A DNA stretch of 64,000 bases, taken from positions 15,893,547 to 15,957,546 of the forward strand of contig NW_024037058.1 of NCBI RefSeq assembly GCF_015706575.1, read 5' to 3'. This stretch comes from Patiria miniata. Lineage: Eukaryota; Echinodermata; Asteroidea; Valvatida; Asterinidae. Made by a program: the position numbers and the translations under genes. This document shows, one piece after another, positions 49,143 to 59,400 of the stretch. Each line of letters begins with the position of its first letter. Positions within the stretch are counted from its first letter, which is position 1. The notes under the pieces are model-generated. The model worked only from the letters and a program-made list of their open reading frames with translations, had not been told where the DNA came from and ran no database searches.

Positions 49143-51426
49143 GAATTGTTTTGTTTAAGGTCTCAATCAAAAGTGAATATAACTTTCATATTGCCAGGAA
49201 AATAGCAATTGAAACAATTATTCTATTTGTCGAGGTTATGCTAGCTCATGAAGCTCGGGGAATGCATAGTACTGACTCATGGAAAAGCTGGCCGCAACTT
49301 AATAACTGCATGACGTACGATCTGAAAAAAGGGAAAAACAATGCAAATAACGAAGACATTAAGAGACCCAGATCGAGTTTTGTGACCAGCGTTCTTTTCT
49401 CGTCACTATTTCATTAAGTGAGGGTATTTAAATCCAATAAATCGAAGCCCTTCATATTTCTCTCCCAATTCAGAAATCAGAAAATGTCATCAAAATAAAC
49501 TCCTCTCTACCATTCTTCGGTTACCGAGTGTGTTGCTTATTTGACATTCAATATATTTTCTGGCCCCGTTTTCCGACATGTTTATTGTTCACATCTGGGT
49601 ATTTTTGTGCCGTCTTGAGAGAATTCTGCTTCTGTAGTCACTCATGGTGTCGGTCTGATTACTCTGGCGGACTGTCCACTAGATTGTGTTAATATCTTTT
49701 TAGTTGAAACCAGACATGTGGGACACTTGTTATTTTGGTGAATTGAAATGTGATCTGCCAAAACAAAATGTTAACTGGCGTTGTGACTTTCTAAAATTGC
49801 CTCTGATCGACACAGCTTCATTATTGAAGAGGATTTTTCCCCAGTCACTTTTGCAAGACAAGTAATGATGTCAGAACTGGTTCAAAACTGACATTCAATA
49901 TCATTATTAAGACGTATACATCCAAGATCTGGAAATGATGTAAACACAGGACCAGGGTATAGGGTTACAGATGTGTGAAGTAGTGTTTTAAAACTCCATT
50001 ATAATTAGCTAGTAAAAGAAAAATGTCACACAAAGACTGCCTTCGTGCCGGCAGAGGGCGCCCTCCTAGGAAATCGGCTGTTGCATGATCTTTCGCGTAT
50101 CGTCCCTTGCACCATGAACAACTTATTACATGTACATGTATTTTCAACGATTGAAATGCACCAGCCAGAGCGCCGGACACTATCAAGGTTTTGCGGACAG
50201 CGATCATATACAATCATGATTTGTAATGTATTTCATAGTTTAAGATTTACAATGCTTGCTTAATTGCTAGTTTTCTAGGAAATTTAGCCTATACATGTAC
50301 TTCTAAACGAAACAGCGAGATTGAGAAAATTCAAACCAAGTTGAGCTGCGGAGTAGTTAGTTACCAATTTTGATTTTTTTGCGGCACGAAGTATATTTTC
50401 ATCATTGTCATGAAGAGGATAAAGTGTTCAATGAAACACCTAATAACTTCCCTTTCAGATTAAATAACCTGACTCCCAATCCACTGAAGTACCAGCATAT
50501 TTCAACTGTAATAACTGCTCACGTGTTATGTGACAGCGAAGGCTGAAATAAGAGAGCATGCAAATCACTTTAAATATAAAGAAAATATTCGCTATTTCCG
50601 AGTTTTCCTTCCTGAGCTATGACTTCAAAATCCACTCAAATGACAATAAGTCCGTAAGGGTTGTTGCGAGGATCAAGCTATCGGCTGAGCGTTAACACCA
50701 AAATCACCTCATATAACAGTAATAAGCAGACCTTCATCAGCTGAAACTAAGCTCTTGGTCAAATCCTCTGAAACCAGTACATTTTGGAACATTTGATTTT
50801 TCGAAAAAAAATATAAACCCCTTCTTTGATTCAGCAAACAATTCGAATACAATTCTGATGCTTTCTATAAAGATTTATTTTAATTGGATCGAATAAAAAA
50901 CAAAAGCTCCACTCCGGTAAGTTCATAAATTTCGGATGTAGAAATATTTGCTTTTCATTTTCACCAACGTTCAAGGATCAACCCGCATGTCATGCAACAC
51001 TTTTTCTGTTTGCCAACGTACTAAAAAATTCAGCCAGCAATTTTTGTACAAATATTTCCGGTCGGTCGGGTTACATTTGAAGAACAAGTGCGAGTGTACA
51101 ATAAGCTCTGGCCGAGTGCAAAATGATCCCTGCCAGAGCTTAAAAATGCGACGCCTAAAATGGGACGCCGATGGCACATATGGAACACCATACTTTAGAT
51201 TTATACCTAGATTAATAGCGACTTGTGATAAATACCACGTGCCTATAACATTACTGCACATATTTTGCCTCCATTTACAAACTTTTCATAAACATCTTTC
51301 CGAATTGTTACAAACAATTTTTGGGAAGTATTTAATTTATTGTGTTTGCTTTTTGGAAAATTAGAATTTAGTATTCATATTTTATGGTAAACTTATGGGG
51401 CTTATTTTGGTCAATTTTCCGGGGAC
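49143..51426. other. Intergenic, nothing clear
   Basis: A 138-codon + frame (50948-51364) lies next to the GACA unit and is probably repeat-derived. Confidence 0.45.
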
Positions 51427-51466
51427 AGACAGACAGACAGAATGACGGACAGACAGACAGACAGAC
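51427..51466. repeat. (GACA)n microsatellite
   Basis: About nine GACA units, one interrupted. CCTGCCAGAGCTT occurs shortly after (51489) and also at 51129, so the microsatellite belongs to a larger dispersed unit. Confidence 0.9.
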
Positions 51467-52943
51467 CACAAAGTGACATGTAGAAGCTCCTGCCAGAGCT
51501 TCAAACGAGATTTTTGTACACTCCCGGTTTTACGCCCAAAATACAAAGCCTAAATAACTTTGCAAACTCTGTAAATACTTGTCTCGTTTAAGTTTATTTA
51601 GCTCTTGTTTCATCCACTATATTTTAGGCAACATTCAACGCTTTGTTTTAGGCATTCATCATCTACGATAAAAAAATCAAATAAAGTTTAAGGTTTCACA
51701 ACACTTCACGTGAGATTTCTTTAACAATCAAACACAGAAGAATATCAATGAACCTTCTTGTTCGACATCATGTTTTCCCCTGCATTAACATGCAACTAAT
51801 CATTTTAACTTTCTATTTCAACAGTTTATTGTACTGGACAAGTTATATACAGAACGGGTAAACTATTACCAAAGGGTAACGGCGCACAACAACAAATGGT
51901 AGCAAAACACAAGAAAACCAAACTTATTGGGAAGAGGTCGTCATTTGTCATTTTGACTTAACCACACACCTGATTTCAATTGTCAGACAAATATACATGT
52001 AGGTGCATATTATTACCGATACTGGCAGTAAATAATAACACTTAAATTCTGCATTAAAAGAAAAGAACGAATTAGCGGGTTTACAGAAAATAACAAGACA
52101 TGTGATTACCCGGGTGTTTGGCAGTTTATCATATAATTTAGGCAATACTTATTAATACATGTACATATAGAACACATATACATTGAAAGTTGTGTCATTT
52201 AATACAATACTTTAACTACATGTACATTTCTGATTTGAAGAGTACAGGCATACCAATGTAACTTTATAATACTTGTTGGACCCATTTTGCCTGTTAGGAA
52301 AGTATTCAAAATTTTATAAGCAATTACATGTGTACATACTTTTATAATAATACCACATCAACCACGTTGATGCTCCAACTTAATAAAACTTGATTTCTCA
52401 CGTGAATTGTAGGTCTAGTAAACGGCATAGGCCTCGGAGTAGGCGTGGCACAAAATGGTACAGAATTGTAGTAGTGTGTGGTCCAGTGTGGAATTCCAAA
52501 TATACCCGCTGACGGCAAACTTTAAGGCTGAGAAAAATTACCGTTCTAAAAGTCTGGCTACCAAATACATCAGAAATTCTGACTGACTCGTCCATAACAT
52601 ACTAGGTACCGGTAGATACAGAAAATAGAGTAGCTGAACACCTAGACAATGTCGTTTCTTCATTGGTACATGTATATAGAACACTACACATGCACATGTA
52701 CATTCATGTGACTGCACCAATTGGGATGTCATCATCAGCATGACTAGCCTGGGGCTCTATCTAGAGATCATGTCACCCTGGCTGTACACGATATGGCACC
52801 TCTTTAAGGTGTCAGGGTGCTAGATCCACACCCTCAGCAGAAAAGAAAATGAGCCTGACCCGGTGAAGACCGGGGTGTGACAAGGGCGCATCAGGCAAGG
52901 GGCGCATCAGGCAAGAGGCACACGTGGAACATTCGCCAAGATT
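51467..52943. other. Far downstream of TEX264, AT-rich
   Basis: Contains a possible distal AATAAA on the minus strand (51827-51832) and TACATGTA repeats. Confidence 0.45.
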
Positions 52944-53536
52944 AAAGGGCTCATGACATGAATTTTACTTGAGAACATATTTTGTGCAATTTTCTACTCC
53001 TCTTAAAATGTACGAAAACAAATCGACATCCCTTTTTGGTTAATTGTATTGAAAAGTGCACTTCTTTAAACATTAAAAATGTCCATGCCTTTCCAAACAA
53101 ATGAGGGCGCTATTGCTAAAATGATGTCATTTTAGGAAGACACTGTTCACTAGTTTAGGGACTTTTTGTTTAAATTGTGAACCAAAAAAATTGTGCTCAT
53201 TGAAAACATTTTGTGAGAAACCTTTGCTCATTGGCCCTTCAATGTACTGAAACAACAACGAATCAACAAACAATGACATGACAAAGAAAAGAAAATTTTC
53301 GACAGCAAAATATCAAACATTCTGGATTTTTTTGTGCTGAAATAGCTGCAACACTAAATTTTCTGCCTGAAATGACATCACACTTTTGTTCACGAATATG
53401 CAAATTTGTATTATCAAAAACAAAAAAGGCGCCAAAAATGCCCTTAAATTGGCAACATGAAAATTTAAAATGAGGTCAAATGGGACACAATGGTGCATTT
53501 TCAAGGACTGCATTCAAAACAATAACATGAGCCCTT
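52944..53536. mobile_element. AAGGGCTCATG-ended element, 593 bp
   Basis: The left end AAAGGGCTCATG and the right end, inverted, AAGGGCTCATG define the element. It is AT-rich without coding capacity. Part of it recurs inverted at 62330-62705 and as a fragment at 47728. It lies downstream of TEX264, possibly within the longest 3' UTR option. Confidence 0.65.
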
Positions 53537-55386
53537 CAAATGACTGTGTTCTGCGGAAAACAGTCAGCAAATCTTGCCTCCATACCAGAGTGCAGGGAGT
53601 TAACGTTTAAGCTGGTGACAGTTCAAAACCGTTCAACAGACTAAGGCAATGATATTAAATTTGTAAAAGTGGCCAGTGTTTGTTTGTTGAAACAGAGATA
53701 TACAGAGCTATTATCCTTCATCGAAATATAACTGAATTTATTATTGATATTGAAATGAATATGGAAGATAACCGTGGTTGTTCTTATTGCATGTAATATT
53801 CCAAGATGTGGCGATCTTCATTACTTATACATGTACATGTAAATCACGTAGCATTTATGCTGAACTATTAACACATAACATTGGGCTATTTTCTGATCTA
53901 CAACAAATTTGTGCGCTTCTTTTTAATACAATACTTATACATAAACACAAAATCTGTTTTAAGTTGATGTTCACATTTCCATTGAGCCATAAAATGGTCA
54001 ATTTTGATCTGTTAAACAAAAAGTTACAATTAAAAAATTTCATCTCCCATACCAAAGCGACCAGAACCGCATATAAACTGTGTACATGTATAAGCAGTAA
54101 CAGACAAGGAACACAGGAAAATACAATTCAACGCCAATCACCAACAGGGGTCCATGAACATCTTGACCTAGGCTCGACAAACAACTCAAAAAATGGTCAC
54201 TTGAAAACTGCCATAATTCACTTCAAAGACATTCACGGCAGACACCAACTAAAAGGTTGCCACAGGCACAACGGGAAGTCCAAATTGACATCAAAGATAA
54301 TGGAACTTGTGGGGGATAATTGCAAGATTGATTATCTGACAGGATTGAGGGTCTCTTCGAATCAAAGAAAAGAAGAAGAAAAAAGCTCTTTTACTAAGTG
54401 ACGACAACTTAATTGTGAACTCAGTCCAGGAAAGAGTGAAGTGTTCTGTTCAAGAGTACTTAACTTCCTACACAGCTGTAGGACACCGGACATGCCGGAG
54501 CATGTGTGTGCTCATCCTTATCAAGTTCACTGACCTCAAATAAGAAATTCATGAGTATTTCTAGTACCATTTACAAAATAAGGCCGGGTAAAACAAATAA
54601 GTAGGTTCTGGTCCGGCATTTTGGCGAAAATTAAGGAGGCATTTTTTTTAATACTTTTTTGTTTTGTTTGTTTCACAGATTTTCCAAGAAGGTGGATGGA
54701 TTCTTCAATTTTCTCGACTATTTTGCTGATACAAAATTGTGTCCAAAGGAGCCATAACCCTTTCTACATAGCTACAATTTTGTGGAAAACAAATTAACCC
54801 TAACTCTCTAACGTCTTTTACTAGGAACTGGACCAATTCCATCAAAATCCATAAATCACTATGTGTCTAATACAAAACTGTACATGACATAGTGGAATCC
54901 ACCACTGACGCACTGGTTGACATTTGTGGATTTGCTACACATGACTTTTATCACAATAGCAGTACAGGAAGCTAGGCAAAATCAATCATATAACCCTAGC
55001 ACTGCTTCAGGCCATTAGGCCTAAGTCCATCATACTCCATCAATATTCAGTCACGCCAGGCCTTCTGGACCAAGTCCCCCAAAATCCACCAAAATGGGGG
55101 GATGGATTTTGATGGAGTTAGGGTGGTTAGGGTAAAAAGACAATATACTGAAAATATATGTGTTCAAATATTTTGCAAATGTATGAATATAAAAAAAAAA
55201 TTAAAAAGGAGGCAGCCAGGAAAAAAGAAAAGCTGGCGAGGATGAGAAACTAGTTTATATTTTAACATGGCCTCAACTCACAAGAACAATGTGACTTCTG
55301 GTTCAGTACTTCAAGTTCCCGGAGCATCCTAATTCTACCCTCTTTTCAATAATGAAACCAATTTTCGACGTTACAAAATGATGAAG
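53537..55386. other. Downstream of TEX264, no supported gene
   Basis: Holds the 207-codon incidental frame and CCATCAAAATCCAT-type inverted repeats (about 54838 and 55081-55120). Confidence 0.45.
53778..54401 (+). other. Longest ORF of the window, 207 codons, probably not a gene
   Basis: It is intact from ATG to TGA and is opposite to the TEX264 transcript. The product is rich in K, N, S, T and I with a hydrophobic start, follows the local AT-rich composition, has no motif that I recognise, and includes a TACATGTACATG repeat. I rate it as chance in stop-poor sequence. Confidence 0.15.
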
Positions 55387-56119
55387 TTTATTTACAGCTA
55401 TTTTAAGATCTAAGTAACTACAAGGTTTTTTTTATCACTAACATACTGGGATAGTTTAACTGTAGAATGCTGTTCAGCTTGAATTTATATTCAGAAATAC
55501 AACGACAAAACATTTCAGGGAGATCACTTGGGCTCTTAGTTTGCACAAGAACTGAAGCAAAGTCATCCCGGAAAAAAAAATGACAAACAAATAGCAACAA
55601 AACAAAGCAGGACAAAAATATTTTAGAAATACAAATTACAAACTTCCTTTCTCCCTTTCATCAGTCAGTTCCCTATTTTCTTACTGAGCGGAAACTCTGT
55701 TCTAACTGAATGGGTCAACAACTACTGAAAAGAGAAAAAAAATAATAAGTTGTTCTCTGTAAACAATTATTTCAATAAAAAAAGTCCCTTTAACTTTTGA
55801 AGAAATCACAAGAACCCATACTATTTCAACAAAAACCTGCCATAACATTAGGCCAAATGGCCGCCGTTTGGACTCAGGAAATGACACACCAGCTTTATAT
55901 GGGCAAACACATGAAACATTGTAGGCCTATGCAACACACAAAGAGGCCAAAATGATGTCAATGTTTGAAATTCATCATTTTTTCGGTTTAAAAAGAAAAC
56001 AATAAGGAGGCAGCCTCCAGAAAGGAAGCGGGTGGGGACGCTAAACTTGTTTTTTTTTTCTATTTGGCCTTACACATGCAGGATGGGCAAATTTCCCGGC
56101 AAAATAAGCAACAAATTGG
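55387..56119 (-). other. Probable TEX264 3' untranslated region
   Basis: After the TAG stop the minus strand is AT-rich and full of stops. The first well-placed AATAAA is at 55387-55392 (minus), about 730 bases past the stop, which is a reasonable 3' UTR end. A further AATAAA at 51827-51832 would give a UTR over 4 kb. I cannot choose between them from sequence. The region also includes stretches rich in A and T and a TAGGCCTA motif. Confidence 0.4.
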
Positions 56120-56410
56120 CTAATGTGTTTCTTGGGGATCTACCTGCTCGAATGAGCTATCGCTGTTAGTACTTTCTTCGCCCGGGGGTACAGCGACTTT
56201 CTCCCTGGGCTCCTCCTCTTCCACGCCGCTTCGTTGGGGGTCTTCCTGATCTTCGTCTTCGTCCATCTGGTCAGCTGACAGCTCACTGATCTCCACAATC
56301 CCGCCTGTCTCGGGGACATAGAAGTCCTTCTGTTTGGAGAGCGGAGCTAGGAAGTGGATCAGCCCGTCGGCGTAAAGCTCGATGAAAGGGTAGGCACACA
56401 GGTCATTTGC
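56120..56410 (-). CDS. TEX264: TEX264 coding exon 3: domain end, acidic tail, LIR motif
   Basis: This last coding exon has 96 codons plus TAG. It begins after the acceptor TGTTTTCATTAG. The start (CAYP, then ELYADGLIHF and KQKDFYVPE) completes the GyrI-like domain and aligns with the human IHF and DFYVPE segments. After that comes a tail rich in D, E and P, typical of a disordered linker, with DEDEDQED and a run of four glutamates. Near the C-terminus is SDSSFEQVDP, whose FEQV core fits the W/F/Y-x-x-L/I/V rule for LC3 binding and lies where human TEX264 has SSFEEL. The exon is much richer in GC than its surroundings. Confidence 0.93.
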   Translation of the reverse strand, partial: ANDLCAYPFIELYADGLIHFLAPLSKQKDFYVPETGGIVEISELSADQMDEDEDQEDPQRSGVEEEEPREKVAVPPGEESTNSDSSFEQVDPQETH

Positions 56411-59400
56411 CTAATGAAAACAACATTTTTCAAAAATTGGATAGTCAATGCACTTAGAATCAGTTTGTACTCCATACTAAACTGCAGCTACAAGTACCCC
56501 CATTTACCGTGCACATGTAACCCAAGCAGTTAAAACTGGAGAGTTGGGGGAGATTCCTGGGAGGGACATTCAAACACACAGCTGTCAGCCCCTGGGGCCA
56601 ATTTCATGGGGCTGCTAAGCAAAAAAAAATTGCTTAGCATGAAAAGTCTGCCTTGGCAAAACCATGTGATGTATATTGCTTGCAAGTGATTGGTATTCAG
56701 CTGTTGTTTGCTTGTCATGAAAATCACATGGAGTTTTGGCTGGTAACCGGCTTTTTACTAGGCCAGACTTTTTGTGCTTAGCAAATTTTTGTGCTTGTTT
56801 TGTGCACACAGTTTAAGGCTTCCATACCAGTACGTTGTGCGTACATTGCGGCATACATTTGGCACAAACCAGTGCACTCATGTGTCACAAAGGGCCATTT
56901 ATTGTCCTTGCATAGAGTCCACAGTTGCTGGAGCTTTGCATTGTGAAATATCTAGAACAGGAGCGTCACCAGACCACTTTGAATGGGAGGGGGGTGACAA
57001 CCAAGCAGACAGACCATCCGTGCTAAAAGGTCTTTTTACCTGGCCACCCAGCTTCCACAATATTGAAAGGGGGGGGGAGGGTGGGGGAGGACATCAACTT
57101 CAAATAGGGGGCGCTGTTCAAAGCCGCTGATCATGGACACTACATGTATCTGACAATTGGGCATTCTTCCAAAATCTTTGCCGAAGGACACACAATTTTG
57201 CTGACAGGATGATTTTGCCGACAAAACAAGTGTGTTGTGTTAAAAAGCCACGTTTTTACTCTAAAACGATGTGTCCCTGATTTTTTTAATCTGAGCCTGA
57301 GAATAATAATAGGAAGCAAGAGCTTAAGAGGAGAAAACACAAAACCATTCAATCCTTTTATTTCTACAACCCTTTCTAATTCTATATGTTTGTTTTGATT
57401 TGTGCAATAAGTTGAGTGGTAGGTCAAAGTCTGCGCTGAATATTCACCTGCACAATTTATGTCCCACTAAATCTGCATTACTTAATTCTATTCATAACAA
57501 CAAAATTTGAAAAGTGAAAGATTGTTTCAACACTGCTGTTAACAATGAAGTAAGAGAAACAAACTAAGTTTTTGACAAAACACTGTTTTGTAGTGTTGGA
57601 GCCTTATCAGCAAGGGTACATGTAAATGCTAATATGTGACATTTGACCACCAATGGCAGTTGTAGAATTTGAGGTATGTTTGCAGAGCGAAGTATTCATC
57701 AATTAATCACAATTCCATCGAGTGTGAATTTGTTTAGGCAGGAGATAAAATAACACTGCACAGAGATGACTAAACATAACATGCCAGTGAGGGGAATTAT
57801 ATTCATGCCTGCACATTTGGCATCACAAACTTTGAAAACACAGGTGCAGAGCACATGGTTGGAACTAAAACTAAACTTGAAGGATTGAACGAAATTTTAG
57901 CGGTTGTTGATTTATTTAAGGTGGTGTTCTACTGTGTACATGTAGCAGTCTGGCAAAGGGGTTATAGCATTAATTAAGACTATAAAAATGTTTGACATTT
58001 CTTTTTATGCACTTCAGATATTTTTCCAAAAACAGTCACTTGACAGATAGAAAATTTAAAACTAAGTTACAATGTACTACTTAAATCATTCAATATGCAA
58101 AGAGAGAACTTTACATGTGCATACATTACAAGTATGAGATGTACATGATGTACATGAAGTGAACAGAAATAATGGAATGTAATAATTAGGAACTCTTTGA
58201 TGAGTAAAAGAATGAGTCAAGTGTAGAAGAAACAAAAATACGTTAGTACTCCTAGATCAAAAACACTTGGATTGTAGTCAAGTGTTAGTAAACATGTACA
58301 TGTACTTTTACAGGAAAAATATGTACACGTGTATACAATACTTTTACAGGAAAAAGTACATGAACAATGTACTTTCACAGGGAAAAGTACATGTACTTGT
58401 ACTTGCCTGTTTTAATTAACAATCTATTTAAAAGCTCACAATATTGTATGCACAGCAGGCATGAAGTGTTATGACTACCTACATTGTAAACACACCGGGA
58501 AATTGTTGGGGGGAAAAGAGGCCTTACATTTAATATTGCTTTGAAAGCATGTCTTTTTCCTCTTGGTTGGGTACAGGTAGACACTTTCTACTTTTATCAT
58601 TAGCCTTTGGCAGACACAAATGGGAGGTTACTATTCACTTTGGGTAAACTCGTTTTCATTTGGGTATTTGCTTTTTCATTTTTCCAAATAGCGCCCCCCC
58701 CCCCCCCCTGCGCCCCCTATATTATGTTTGCCAAATTTCCAGGGAAATCACAAACAACTTGTCAGACCACACCTGGATTATGCTGTGCAAGCATGGAGCC
58801 CACATCTGGAAAAAGACAAAAGAGTTTGTGAAAAAAAGCAGGCAAGAGCTACGAAACTCATCCCCAGCATCAAGAACCTCTCATAAGAAGAGCGATTATT
58901 CACCAGACTGAACCCGACTACACTAACGAGAAGACAAAGCGGGGACCTCATCCAGACATACAGGATCATGAACCAGATAGACCAAACCAACCCAGACTCC
59001 ATCTGTCCATGTTCCAGAAAGATACATACCAGAGCACATGAGGACATCCCCATAAGTTTGCTAAGACAAAACCAAGACTTGACAAAAGCAAATTCTTCTA
59101 CAGCCAGAGAGTAGTTGAGTCTTGGAATAAGCTTTAAGCAGGAATTGTGAAAATTTGGGGTTTTAAATGGGTAGAAAAGCCCCCTCAATCCAGCCACACT
59201 TTTCATCACAACAGTATGAAGATGGAGGTGTGGCATCCAAGGTAAACCCAAGGTAAATCCAAAAGGCTCACTGGAATATTGAATTGTAATAACAAAAGCT
59301 GATCTCAGCAATGCAGGGATCTACATGTATAGCAATATTCCAACAAGTCCTGCAAAACTTGTATCACTATAACAGTACTAAGGCAAAGACAAATAAAGTT

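Noticed and set aside
53778..54401. 207-codon ORF as a real gene
   Set aside because: Composition follows local AT-rich DNA, no domain is visible, it contains TACATGTA repeat sequence, and it opposes TEX264.
58778..59311. 177-codon minus-strand ORF as a membrane protein
   Set aside because: It is the antisense shadow of a LINE polymerase fragment on the + strand.
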